In this document: in pieces, positions 1-8,844 of the stretch | How positions within the stretch are numbered: position 1 is the first letter of the stretch | How the letters are laid out: every line of letters begins with the position of its first letter | Source: Candidatus Mediterraneibacter stercorigallinarum | GTDB taxonomy: Bacteria; Bacillota; Clostridia; Lachnospirales; Lachnospiraceae | NCBI GenBank assembly: GCA_019116185.1 | Contig: DXCD01000232.1 | Location: 1-35,670, forward strand | Direction of reading: 5' to 3' | Length of the DNA stretch: 35,670 nucleotides | Program-made: the position numbers and the translations under genes | Notes under the pieces: model-generated | Databases searched by the model: none | What the model was told of the DNA's origin: nothing | The model's input: only the letters and a program-made list of their open reading frames with translations

Positions 1-1
1 G

Positions 2-79
2 ACGACCGCCATGGAATGTGTACGCTACGGCTTAAGTCCCGGCGAGACGCTGGCATACGTTGGAGGTAAGACCCAATGA
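2..79 (+). CDS. C-terminal end of an upstream V-ATPase operon CDS (possibly subunit C/AC39 family), partial
   Basis: Open frame from base 2 reads TTAMECVRYGLSPGETLAYVGGKTQ*, and its TGA overlaps the ATG of subunit I (ATGA). The subunit identity is only inferred from operon position. Confidence 0.5.
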   Translation, partial: TTAMECVRYGLSPGETLAYVGGKTQ

Positions 80-2022
80 TCGTAAAAATGAAATTCATCA
101 ATATCTCCGGTCCGAGGAATGACATTGACCGTGTTACCGACCTGTATCTCTCCCGTTATGAGATCCAGCTCGAATCCGCGTTGTCCGAACTGAAGACCGT
201 GGACAATTTAAGGCCTTTCGTAGAGATTAACCCTTACCGCGACGCGCTTGCAAAAGCGGTCCAGTTTGTGGGATATCTGCCGAATGCAGACGACGTGGTC
301 CCGGATACCAGACTGGGGCTGGACGATATGTTTGAGGTCGTACGCAAGGCAAATGAAGACTATCAGGAGCTTCAGGAAAAGAAAGATAAACTGAAAAAGA
401 AGATCGAGGAGCTTCGCGCGAAGCAGCAGGTGATCGCGCCCTTCCGTCCGGTGGACTGCGATCTCCACAAGGTATTAAATTATCGGTACATCACATACCG
501 ATTTGGCCGCATTGCGGTGGAATTTTACCACAAAATGCAGAAATACCTTATGGATGATCTGAAGGCAATTTTTGTGGAAGGCGAGCGGGATGAGAGTTTC
601 GTGTACGGGGCTTATTTTGTTTCTCCTGCCGAGGCACAGAAAGTGGATGCGGTGTTCCGCTCACTCCACTTTGAACGGATCGAATTGAAGGACGAATTTG
701 AAGGAACTCCTTCTTACGCCTACCAATCTCTGGAACGGGAGATCGCCCGGGTCAACCTGGAAGTTGAAGACCTGGATAAGCAGGCAGGCGAAATGCTTTC
801 CGACCGCGCGCCGCAGCTGGTCGCGGCACGGAACCGGCTGGAGGAGCTTTCCAACAACTTCGACGTCCGCAAGCTCGCCGCCCGTATGGAAGATAATCAG
901 GAAGACTACTACATCCTCTGCGGATGGATGGCTGAAGAGGATGTAGAAAAATTCGTAGAAGAAGTCAAGGACGACGAGAAGGTATTTGTCGTCGTGGAGG
1001 ACGACCATGACGCCTACTTCGGCGAGCCACCTACCAAACTGGAAAACCCGAAGATCTTTAAACCTTTTGAAATGTTTATTCAGATGTACGGGCTTCCGGC
1101 ACATAACGAGATGGATCCCACGGTCTTCGTGGGGCTGACCTACTCCTTTATCTTTGGAGTCATGTTCGGAGATGTGGGGCAGGGACTTCTCTTATTGATC
1201 GGCGGCGCGCTGATCTATCACTTTAAAAAAGCTCCTCTTGCAGGGATCATTGCCTCAGCCGGAGTATTTTCCACGATCTTCGGATTTCTGTTCGGCAGTA
1301 TCTTTGGATTCGAAGATGTGATCCCGGCGTTGTGGATCAGGCCCATAGACCACATGACCACGCTTCCCTTCCTCGGGAAACTGAACACCGTGTTCATCGT
1401 GGCAGTCGCCTTTGGCATGTTCCTCATCATGGTGGCAATGGTGCTCCACATTATCAATGCTGTCAAAAGCAAAGATATCGAGGGGACCTGGTTCGATCCA
1501 AACGGAGCCGCGGGGCTGATTTTTTACATCGCGGTCGTAATAACGATCGTCCTCTTCATGACAGGAAGACCGCTCCCGGGCGGTATTGTGATGGGCGTTA
1601 TGTTCGGAGTGCCGCTGCTTCTGATCCTCTTCCGGGAGCCGATCACAAGGGTGCTCCAGAAGAGGGCTGATAAAATGGAGACAGGCAAGGCAATGTTCCT
1701 TGTACAGGGATTCTTTGAAATGTTCGAGACACTGCTGAGCTACTTCTCCAACACGATCTCTTTCATCCGTATCGGAGCGTTCGCGGTCAGCCACGCAGCG
1801 ATCATGGAAGTGGTCCTTCAGCTGGCAGGCGCTGAGAGCGGGAACCCGAACTGGATCGGAGTGATCTTCGGCAACCTCTTCGTATGCGGATTTGAAGGAT
1901 TGATCGTGGGCATTCAGGTGCTCCGTCTGGAATACTATGAAATGTTCAGCCGTTTCTATAAAGGCAGCGGCCATGCATTTGATCCATATACAAAGAAGAA
2001 CACAAAGAAAAATAAAAAATAG
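76..2022 (+). CDS. ntpI: V-type ATP synthase subunit I (a-subunit homologue)
   Basis: 648 aa; cytosolic coiled-coil N-terminal half followed by a multi-TM C-terminal half with FGVMFGDVGQGLLLL and SFIRIGAFAVSHAA motifs typical of the V-ATPase I/a family. Confidence 0.95.
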   Translation: MIVKMKFINISGPRNDIDRVTDLYLSRYEIQLESALSELKTVDNLRPFVEINPYRDALAKAVQFVGYLPNADDVVPDTRLGLDDMFEVVRKANEDYQELQEKKDKLKKKIEELRAKQQVIAPFRPVDCDLHKVLNYRYITYRFGRIAVEFYHKMQKYLMDDLKAIFVEGERDESFVYGAYFVSPAEAQKVDAVFRSLHFERIELKDEFEGTPSYAYQSLEREIARVNLEVEDLDKQAGEMLSDRAPQLVAARNRLEELSNNFDVRKLAARMEDNQEDYYILCGWMAEEDVEKFVEEVKDDEKVFVVVEDDHDAYFGEPPTKLENPKIFKPFEMFIQMYGLPAHNEMDPTVFVGLTYSFIFGVMFGDVGQGLLLLIGGALIYHFKKAPLAGIIASAGVFSTIFGFLFGSIFGFEDVIPALWIRPIDHMTTLPFLGKLNTVFIVAVAFGMFLIMVAMVLHIINAVKSKDIEGTWFDPNGAAGLIFYIAVVITIVLFMTGRPLPGGIVMGVMFGVPLLLILFREPITRVLQKRADKMETGKAMFLVQGFFEMFETLLSYFSNTISFIRIGAFAVSHAAIMEVVLQLAGAESGNPNWIGVIFGNLFVCGFEGLIVGIQVLRLEYYEMFSRFYKGSGHAFDPYTKKNTKKNKK

Positions 2023-2103
2023 ACGCAGACTTTTATCCGCTGCGCCAGTCTTACACAAAAGCCCGCGGTCATGCGGAAAAATAAAAATCAGGAGGATTTT
2101 ACC

Positions 2104-2541
2104 ATGACTTTAGCAACAAAAATCGTATTCATCGCAGCACTGATCTTAAGCATCATCATTCCGTTCGGCTACTATCTGCTCGGCAGGGAGAAGACGCGGA
2201 AACGCTACAAACGCGCCATCGGAACGAATGCATTTTTCTTCTTCGGCGCATTTGCCATCGCATCCATCATGCTCCTTGGCGGACCGGATGTACAGGCTGC
2301 TGAGTCCGTGGCTTCCGATACCGGATTCGCCACAGGTCTCGGATACCTGGCTGCAGCGCTTGTTACCGGACTTTCCTGTATCGGCGGCGGTATTGCCGTT
2401 GCAAGCGCGGCAAGCGCAGCGCTCGGCGCCATCAGCGAGGACTCCAGCGTACTCGGTAAGTCACTTATCTTCGTAGGCCTTGCAGAAGGTGTCTGCCTGT
2501 ACGGACTGATCATCTCCTTTATGATATTAGGAAATCTCTAA
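2104..2541 (+). CDS. ntpK: V-type ATP synthase subunit K (proteolipid)
   Basis: Start trimmed to the ATG after AGGAGG; TM segments with GLSCIGGGIAVASAASAALGAISED and the ion-binding Glu in FVGLAEGVCLYGL. Confidence 0.93.
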   Translation: MTLATKIVFIAALILSIIIPFGYYLLGREKTRKRYKRAIGTNAFFFFGAFAIASIMLLGGPDVQAAESVASDTGFATGLGYLAAALVTGLSCIGGGIAVASAASAALGAISEDSSVLGKSLIFVGLAEGVCLYGLIISFMILGNL

Positions 2542-2557
2542 GGAGGACATAACGAAT

Positions 2558-2866
2558 ATGAAAATGTATCTCATCAGTGATAACGTAGATACCTATACAG
2601 GCATGCGCCTGGCGGGAGTCGACGGCGTAGTCGTCCATGAGCGGGATGAACTGAAAAAAGCTCTGGAAGACGTGCTCGCTGACAAGACCGTGGGTATCGT
2701 GCTCCTGACCGAGAAATTCGGGCGGGAATTTCCCGACATTATTGACACCTTCCGCCTGGAGCGGAAGATGCCCCTTCTCGTGGAGATCCCTGACCGCCAC
2801 GGAACCGGGCGGAAAAAGGACTTTATCACCTCATATATCACTGAGGCGATCGGATTAAAATTATAA
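2558..2866 (+). CDS. ntpF: V-type ATP synthase subunit F
   Basis: 102 aa, small Rossmann-like protein (GIVLLTEKFGREFPDIID...PLLVEIPDRHG), located between K and E; RBS AGGAGG. Confidence 0.9.
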   Translation: MKMYLISDNVDTYTGMRLAGVDGVVVHERDELKKALEDVLADKTVGIVLLTEKFGREFPDIIDTFRLERKMPLLVEIPDRHGTGRKKDFITSYITEAIGLKL

Positions 2867-2881
2867 AAGGAGGGATTCCTT

Positions 2882-3469
2882 TTGACATTAGAAGAAAAGA
2901 TTGCTGATCTGCGGACCGCATCCATGGAGCAGGCGCGCGCAGAAGGAAATGCTATTATTGACTCCCACAGGGAGGCACTTGAGAAGGTCTTTGAAGACCA
3001 CAAGGCCGAGGCGCTGCGCCAGTCTGAGACCCGCATCAAGGCAGAGACCACCAACGCGCGTCTCTCGCTCAACCAGGCTGCCGCCAAATCTCAGCTTGAG
3101 ATTAAGCGCCGGCAGGGAAAGGTCCAGCAGGAGCTGAAGGATAAAATATTTGAAGAAGTCATGGGACTTGTAAAAGATTACATGAAGACAGAGGCATATG
3201 ATGATTTCCTTATCAAGTGCATCCGCCAGGCGGAAGAATTCGCCGGGCAGGATCCGGTAGTCATCTATATCAACCCCTCTGACGAGCAGAAACGCTCTGA
3301 CCTGGCGGATGCCACGGGCGTCCACCTGACCGTCAGCGCGGAGGATTTCATCGGCGGCGTGCGCGCAGTCATCCGCAGCCGGAATATCCTGATCGACAAT
3401 TCCTTCAAGACACAGCTGCGCAATGAATATGACAAATTTATCTTCCTGGGAGGTGACGGCAATGCTTAA
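2882..3469 (+). CDS. ntpE: V-type ATP synthase subunit E (TTG start)
   Basis: 195 aa, N-terminal coiled coil, conserved C-terminal GGVRAVIRSRNILIDNSFKTQL; RBS AGGAGGG upstream of TTG. Confidence 0.92.
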   Translation: MTLEEKIADLRTASMEQARAEGNAIIDSHREALEKVFEDHKAEALRQSETRIKAETTNARLSLNQAAAKSQLEIKRRQGKVQQELKDKIFEEVMGLVKDYMKTEAYDDFLIKCIRQAEEFAGQDPVVIYINPSDEQKRSDLADATGVHLTVSAEDFIGGVRAVIRSRNILIDNSFKTQLRNEYDKFIFLGGDGNA

Positions 3470-5231
3470 AACTGCTGCAATCTATGGGATCAACGGACCT
3501 GTCATCTACCTGAAGGGCAATACCGGCTTCTCTATGTCTGAAATGGTCTATGTAGGCAGCCAGAAGCTTGTCGGCGAGGTCATTGCCCTTGATAAAGACA
3601 TGACGACTGTCCAGGTATACGAGGAAACAACAGGCCTGCGCCCCGGCGAGGAGGTTGTGGCAAGCGGAAACGCTGTGTCCGTGACACTTGCCCCTGGCAT
3701 CCTGAACAATATTTTCGACGGTATCGAGCGCCCTCTGGAGCGGATCGCGGATTCTTCCGGCGGCGCTTTCATCACAAGGGGCGTCAGCGTAGACTCCCTT
3801 GACAGACAAAAAAAATGGCAGACACATATCACGGTGGAGAAAGGACAGTACCTCCACGGAGGGGACATCATCGCAGAAGTGCCGGAGACCCATGCCATTG
3901 TACACAAATGCATGGTTCCCCCGGATATAGAAGGAACCGTTGTGGAAGTCGTAACTGACGGTGAATATACGATTGACGAGACGCTGGTCACATTGGAGCT
4001 CTCCAATGGTTCAACAAAAAAGGTGACCATGACACAGCACTGGCCGATCCGCGTGCCGCGGCCGACCCATCACCGTTTTCCGGCTTCTGTACCCCTGATC
4101 ACCGGCCAGCGTATCATTGATACCATGTTCCCCATCGCTAAAGGCGGTACTGCTGCCATTCCCGGAGGATTCGGGACCGGCAAGACCATGACGCAGCACC
4201 AGATCGCGAAATGGGCGGACGCTGACATCATCATTTACATCGGATGCGGAGAGCGCGGCAATGAGATGACGCAGGTTCTGGAAGAGTTCGGCGAACTGAC
4301 CGACCCGCGCACCGGCAATCCTCTGATGGACCGGACCACACTGATCGCGAATACATCCAACATGCCTGTCGCCGCCCGCGAGGCAAGTATTTACACCGGG
4401 CTTACACTGGCAGAGTATTACCGGGATATGGGATATGATGTTGCTATCATGGCTGACTCCACGTCCAGATGGGCAGAGGCATTGCGAGAGCTTTCCGGAC
4501 GTCTGGAAGAGATGCCCGCGGAGGAAGGCTTCCCGGCCTACCTGGCTTCCCGCCTTTCTGCATTTTACGAGAGGGCGGGCATGATGCACAATCTGAACGG
4601 AACGGACGGCTCTGTAACCATCATCGGGGCTGTATCCCCGCAGGGCGGAGATTTCTCCGAGCCGGTCACACAGAACACAAAGCGTTTCGTGCGCTGCTTC
4701 TGGGGACTGGACAAGAGCCTTGCTTATTCCAGGCATTTCCCTGCCATCCACTGGCTGACCAGTTACAGCGAGTATTTAAACGACTTAAGCCACTGGTATC
4801 AGGATAATGTCTCACAGCAGTTCGTGGACTACCGCAACCGGCTGATGGCGCTTTTAAATCAGGAGAGCAGCCTTCTTGAGATCGTCAAGCTGATCGGAAG
4901 CGACGTGCTGCCGGACGACCAGAAACTGGTGCTGGAAATCGCCCGCGTCATCCGCCTTGGATTCCTTCAGCAGAATGCATTTCACAAGGATGACACCTGT
5001 GTATCCATGGAAAAGCAGTTCCTTATGATGGATACCATACTGTACCTGTACAAACAGGCTCGGACACTCGTGACCATGGGACATCCCATGTCCGTACTAA
5101 AGGCCGAGAACATTTTTGACCGTGTCATTTCCATCAAATATGACGTGCCGAATGACCGCCTGGAAATGTTCGCCCAGTATCACAGAGACATTGACGCATT
5201 CTACCAGAGAGTGCTTGAGAAAAACGCGTAA
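3462..5231 (+). CDS. ntpA: V-type ATP synthase subunit A (catalytic)
   Basis: Start trimmed to ATGCTTAAAACTGC after GGGAGGTG; Walker A GGFGTGKT, long non-homologous region, [27 protein letters not shown]. Confidence 0.97.
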   Translation: MLKTAAIYGINGPVIYLKGNTGFSMSEMVYVGSQKLVGEVIALDKDMTTVQVYEETTGLRPGEEVVASGNAVSVTLAPGILNNIFDGIERPLERIADSSGGAFITRGVSVDSLDRQKKWQTHITVEKGQYLHGGDIIAEVPETHAIVHKCMVPPDIEGTVVEVVTDGEYTIDETLVTLELSNGSTKKVTMTQHWPIRVPRPTHHRFPASVPLITGQRIIDTMFPIAKGGTAAIPGGFGTGKTMTQHQIAKWADADIIIYIGCGERGNEMTQVLEEFGELTDPRTGNPLMDRTTLIANTSNMPVAAREASIYTGLTLAEYYRDMGYDVAIMADSTSRWAEALRELSGRLEEMPAEEGFPAYLASRLSAFYERAGMMHNLNGTDGSVTIIGAVSPQGGDFSEPVTQNTKRFVRCFWGLDKSLAYSRHFPAIHWLTSYSEYLNDLSHWYQDNVSQQFVDYRNRLMALLNQESSLLEIVKLIGSDVLPDDQKLVLEIARVIRLGFLQQNAFHKDDTCVSMEKQFLMMDTILYLYKQARTLVTMGHPMSVLKAENIFDRVISIKYDVPNDRLEMFAQYHRDIDAFYQRVLEKNA

Positions 5232-5246
5232 GGAGGACCGGGAATC

Positions 5247-6638
5247 ATGTCAATTGAATATTTAGGCTTAAGCAGCATCAACGGACCTCTCATCGCTCTG
5301 GAAGGCGTACAGGGCGCGTTCTACGACGAGATCGTGGAATTCGTCGTCAATGGCACAGAGCGCAAGATCGGGCGTATCGTGGAGATCTACGAAGACCGGG
5401 CCGTGATCCAGGTATTTGAAGGCTCGGAAAGCATGTCCCTGAAAAACACGCACACAAAGCTTACCGGGCATCCCATGGAGATTGCCCTCTCGCCGGACAT
5501 GCTGGGACGTACGTTCAATGGGATCGGACAGCCCATCGATGACCTGGGTCCCATTGTTTCTACACTAAAAAGAGATGTCAACGGCCTGCCGTTAAACCCG
5601 GTGCGCCGTGAGTATCCCAGAAACTATATCCACACAGGGATCTCAGCCATTGACGGCCTGACGACTCTGATCCGCGGGCAGAAGCTGCCGATCTTCTCGG
5701 GGAACGGTCTTCCCCATGACCAGCTTGCCGCGCAGATCGTTAAGCAGGCGTCCCTTGGAGAAGATTCTGATGAGAAATTTGCTATCGTGTTTGCCGCGAT
5801 GGGCGTCAAGCACGATGTGGCGGACTTCTTCCGCAATACTTTCGAAGAAAGCGGCGTGGCGGACCATGTCGCCATGTTCCTGAACCTTGCGAATGACCCG
5901 GTGGTGGAGCGTCTGATCACTCCCAAGGTAGCGCTGACCGTGGCGGAATATCTTGCCTTTGAGCAGAACATGCATATCCTTGTCATCCTGACAGATATGA
6001 CTTCTTTTGCAGAGGCTATGCGAGAGGTCTCCTCCTCCAAGGGCGAGATCCCCAGCCGTAAAGGTTATCCGGGATATCTGTACAGCGAGCTTGCAACGAT
6101 TTACGAGCGCGCGGGCATCGTGCAGGGTGTAAACGGATCCGTGACTCAGCTTCCGATCCTGACCATGCCGAACGATGATATCACACACCCGATCCCTGAC
6201 CTGACCGGTTATATCACAGAAGGGCAGGTCGTGCTCGACCGCCCGCTCCACGGGCAGTCTATCTACCCGCCGATCAATATCCTGCCCTCCCTGTCCCGTC
6301 TGATGAAGGACGGCATCGGCGAGGGCTACACAAGAGAAGACCATCAGGATCTGGCGAACCAGCTCTTCTCCGCGTACGCTAAGGTAGGCGACGCGCGCAA
6401 CCTGGCTTCTGTCATCGGCGAGGACGAGCTGTCCCCCATTGACAAGAAATACCTGGAATTCGGAAAAGAATTCGAGGAACGCTATATCGGACAGGGACAG
6501 AACGAAAACCGCAGCATGGAAGAGACTCTGGACCTGGGCTGGGAACTCCTTGGACGTCTTCCGAAAGAAGAACTCGACAGGGTAGATACAAAGATCCTCG
6601 AGAAATATTATAAGCCCATGGATGAGGATGAAAGATAA
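5247..6638 (+). CDS. ntpB: V-type ATP synthase subunit B
   Basis: 463 aa; [67 protein letters not shown]. Confidence 0.97.
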   Translation: MSIEYLGLSSINGPLIALEGVQGAFYDEIVEFVVNGTERKIGRIVEIYEDRAVIQVFEGSESMSLKNTHTKLTGHPMEIALSPDMLGRTFNGIGQPIDDLGPIVSTLKRDVNGLPLNPVRREYPRNYIHTGISAIDGLTTLIRGQKLPIFSGNGLPHDQLAAQIVKQASLGEDSDEKFAIVFAAMGVKHDVADFFRNTFEESGVADHVAMFLNLANDPVVERLITPKVALTVAEYLAFEQNMHILVILTDMTSFAEAMREVSSSKGEIPSRKGYPGYLYSELATIYERAGIVQGVNGSVTQLPILTMPNDDITHPIPDLTGYITEGQVVLDRPLHGQSIYPPINILPSLSRLMKDGIGEGYTREDHQDLANQLFSAYAKVGDARNLASVIGEDELSPIDKKYLEFGKEFEERYIGQGQNENRSMEETLDLGWELLGRLPKEELDRVDTKILEKYYKPMDEDER

Positions 6639-6663
6639 CGACTACAACGAGAGGACAGCTGAA

Positions 6664-7008
6664 ATGAAAAAAGTTAAGATCACCATATTAAAGACCATGC
6701 TTGATGAAGAACTGGCGGAAGAATACGGGATTGAAGGTCTGACGGCATGTCCCATGATGAAAAAAGGACAGGTATTTTACGCAGACTACGCAAAACCGGA
6801 GGGATTCTGCGACGAAGCCTGGAAAGCCATCTATCAGTATGTGTTCGCCCTCGCCCACGGCGCGGGGGATGGCTTGTTCTATTACGGGGACTGGATCCGC
6901 AAGCCGGGCGTCGCAATCTGCAGCTGTAACGACGGGCTGAGGCCTGTCATTATGAAGCTGGAGGCAACGGACGAAGAATCCGTGATTGATTACGAGCCAG
7001 TACGGTAA
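6664..7008 (+). CDS. TIGR04076 family small protein
   Basis: Start trimmed to ATGAAAAAAGTTAAG; recalled family hallmarks CPM..GQVFYADYAKPEGFCDEAWKAIYQYVFALAHGAG and YGDW..PGVAICSCNDGLRPV. Confidence 0.8.
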   Translation: MKKVKITILKTMLDEELAEEYGIEGLTACPMMKKGQVFYADYAKPEGFCDEAWKAIYQYVFALAHGAGDGLFYYGDWIRKPGVAICSCNDGLRPVIMKLEATDEESVIDYEPVR

Positions 7009-7071
7009 TCGCAAATTGAATAAAAGACGGCAGAATAACAACTGTATAAATTTATCAGAGACCGGGTATAC

Positions 7072-7100
7072 TTGACTTCGCCCAGGGCATATGCTATATT
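7072..7100 (+). promoter_or_regulatory. Promoter of candidate antitoxin RNA: TTGACT-N17-TATATT
   Basis: -35 at 7072-7077, -10 at 7095-7100, spacer exactly 17 nt. No downstream protein-coding gene is obvious on this strand before a terminator. Confidence 0.7.
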
Positions 7101-7106
7101 ATGCGT

Positions 7107-7180
7107 AGGCTAAAAGATAAGAATTGTCCGCTGGAAGCGACAGCGAAAATCCCGGAGTGTGCAGACTCCGGGATTTTCTA
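7107..7180 (+). ncRNA. Candidate cis-encoded antitoxin RNA of a par/Fst-like type I TA module
   Basis: Near-consensus promoter, single-stranded 5' segment TAAAAGATAAGAAT (7111-7124), stem CGCTG/CAGCG (7129-7133/7141-7145) and a perfect 13-bp terminator hairpin (7146-7158/7165-7177). Confidence 0.7.
7146..7177. terminator. Bidirectional intrinsic terminator shared by the convergent toxin and antitoxin RNAs
   Basis: AAAATCCCGGAGT-gtgcag-ACTCCGGGATTTT, perfect 13-bp stem; U-rich on both strands. Confidence 0.85.
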
Positions 7181-7224
7181 TTCCTTTTTATTTATGGCGG
7201 CTTAAACCACAGGCTCGTTACCGA

Positions 7225-7311
7225 CTATTTATCGCCATCGAGCCATTTACTGATGCAGTGGCTAACTACACCAGCCATGACAGCGACAATAAAAGATAAG
7301 AATACATCCAA
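7225..7311 (-). CDS. 28-aa hydrophobic peptide, candidate Fst/holin-like type I toxin
   Basis: Minus-strand TTG ORF: MDVFLSFIVAVMAGVVSHCISKWLDGDK*. SD AAAGGGGGG lies 7 nt upstream. One TM helix followed by a charged KWLDGDK tail. Missed by the ORF track because it is under 60 aa. Confidence 0.75.
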   Translation of the reverse strand: MDVFLSFIVAVMAGVVSHCISKWLDGDK

Positions 7312-7358
7312 CCAGAAGCCCCCCTTTCTGTCACCAGTTTAGGGGCGGTAACAAAAAG

Positions 7359-7364
7359 ATTATA
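7359..7364 (-). promoter_or_regulatory. Extended -10 promoter (TGATATAAT) for the candidate toxin mRNA
   Basis: Minus strand reads GCATATGATATAATCTTTTTG; the predicted TSS near 7352 gives a leader of about 40 nt before the TTG. Confidence 0.6.
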
Positions 7365-7483
7365 TCATATGCACTCCATGAATACTGTCTTTATGTTTAT
7401 ATTGGATTCAGGTATACCTGTATTTGATGTACCATGCTGATTTTCTGTAACCCCTAATACTACGCAGCAAAAGTTATAATACA

Positions 7484-7861
7484 ATGAACACAAATATATT
7501 ATTATTCTTTGACAAACACATGGATGCCCTTCCGCTTTACGAAGCGCTTGAAAAAAGGATCCTGAATGAAATAGAAGACGTACGGATAAAAGTACAGAAA
7601 ACACAGATCTCATTTTACAATAAGCATCTGTTTGCCTGTGTTTCTTTTGCACGGGTGCGGAAAAAGAGCGGGTGCCCGCCGGTTTATATTGTGGTTACTT
7701 TTGGGCTGCAGCATCAGTTGGAATCGCCGCGCATTGAGATCGCGACAGAGCCGTACCCCAGCCGCTGGACACACCACCTTCTCATCTCTGAGCCAGAGGA
7801 AGTCAATGACGAACTGATGGGATGGATAAAAGAAGCGGCAGCTTTCTCAGCCGCAAAATAG
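7484..7861 (+). CDS. DUF5655 domain-containing protein
   Basis: 125 aa; ALPLYEALEKRIL.EI.DVRIKVQKTQISFYNKHLFACVSFAR and SPRIEIATEPYPSRWTHHLLIS...DDELMGWIKEAA-type pattern recalled for DUF5655. Confidence 0.8.
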   Translation: MNTNILLFFDKHMDALPLYEALEKRILNEIEDVRIKVQKTQISFYNKHLFACVSFARVRKKSGCPPVYIVVTFGLQHQLESPRIEIATEPYPSRWTHHLLISEPEEVNDELMGWIKEAAAFSAAK

Positions 7862-7914
7862 TATGTTCGTGCATCTGTATTTGTTTGAGATTTGTTTTCT
7901 GGAGGTTTCTGGAA

Positions 7915-8277
7915 ATGAAATTAAAAAATGTACTCATTGTAGTGAATGATATTGAGAGGTCCAGACAATTCTATCGATCCCTCTTCGGGCTGGATGTGAT
8001 CCTTGACAGCGGGGGAAATGTCGTCCTGACCGAAGGGCTGGTGCTTCAGGATGCCTCTGTATGGCAGAAGGAAACTGGTCAGGAAATTCTGTTCCAAAAC
8101 CATGCCTCAGAACTTTATTTTGAAGAGTCGGATATTGATGGATTTATTAAGAAACTGGAAAATTTCCCTGACGCGATCGAATATGTAACCCGGCCCACAA
8201 AGCTGCCCTGGGGGCAGACACTCATCCGCCTCTATGATCCGGATAAAAACCTGATCGAGGTCAGGACGCCCTCATAA
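7915..8277 (+). CDS. VOC/glyoxalase family protein
   Basis: Start trimmed to ATGAAATTAAAAAATG after CTGGAGG; NVLIVVNDIERSRQFYRSLFGLDVILDSGGNVVLTEGL...LIRLYDPDKNLIEV. Confidence 0.9.
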   Translation: MKLKNVLIVVNDIERSRQFYRSLFGLDVILDSGGNVVLTEGLVLQDASVWQKETGQEILFQNHASELYFEESDIDGFIKKLENFPDAIEYVTRPTKLPWGQTLIRLYDPDKNLIEVRTPS

Positions 8278-8317
8278 GCAGCCCCGTAAAATGATGATCC
8301 GAAAGGAGTGTACTGCC

Positions 8318-8785
8318 ATGAAGATCCGGCGCCACAGAGTCAAAGACCCTCGCGGCAGTCGCCAAATGGACATGCCGGCATGTCCGCTTGGCTCGTTGCC
8401 CGCGGGAATAAAAATATTCTTTCTTCTCACTTGTATTACTATTTTTTCCGCATTCAGCGCCGCAGGATGCAGCCGTTCGTCATCCACAGCCGAAAATGCC
8501 TCGCCGGAAACACTCTATGCTTCAGATAATGAAATTGACATGTTCATCTATGAAGGCACTGCATATGTCAATGCGTCAGATTTGGACTGGGTCGGCGAAC
8601 TCTCGCTCGCGAAAGGTGAAAAGCTTGGGACGATCAGCCGCTCGGATGTGACAGATGATTTTCAGGACTGGGATGCAACCATCCTTCCGGAAGGGACTGC
8701 TGTTTATAAATCGGGGGAATCTCAAGTACTGCTCGCCGAGACAGAAGACGCCCTGATCCCTTATCTCAAATATGCAGAAGGTTAG
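8318..8785 (+). CDS. Putative lipoprotein of unknown function
   Basis: Hydrophobic segment ending in the lipobox-like FSAAGC; acidic soluble domain; RBS AAAGGAG. Confidence 0.6.
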   Translation: MKIRRHRVKDPRGSRQMDMPACPLGSLPAGIKIFFLLTCITIFSAFSAAGCSRSSSTAENASPETLYASDNEIDMFIYEGTAYVNASDLDWVGELSLAKGEKLGTISRSDVTDDFQDWDATILPEGTAVYKSGESQVLLAETEDALIPYLKYAEG

Positions 8786-8844
8786 AAATCCGGCATGGCT
8801 GAAGGGATCATACATTTGACTGAAATATTTTAAGGAGGGATTCT

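Noticed and set aside
1255-2058. Long antisense ORF (267 aa, minus) within subunit I
   Set aside because: Opposite strand of a highly conserved V-ATPase gene; composition is His/Asp-rich as expected for a shadow frame; no RBS or family signature.
4011-4751. Antisense ORF of 246 aa inside subunit A, and 5643..6344 inside subunit B
   Set aside because: Shadow ORFs in GC-rich conserved coding sequence; no recognisable domain.
7124-7342. 72-aa plus-strand ORF in the intergenic region after TIGR04076
   Set aside because: Runs straight through the strong terminator hairpin and opposite the 28-aa peptide; no RBS; better explained by the TA module.
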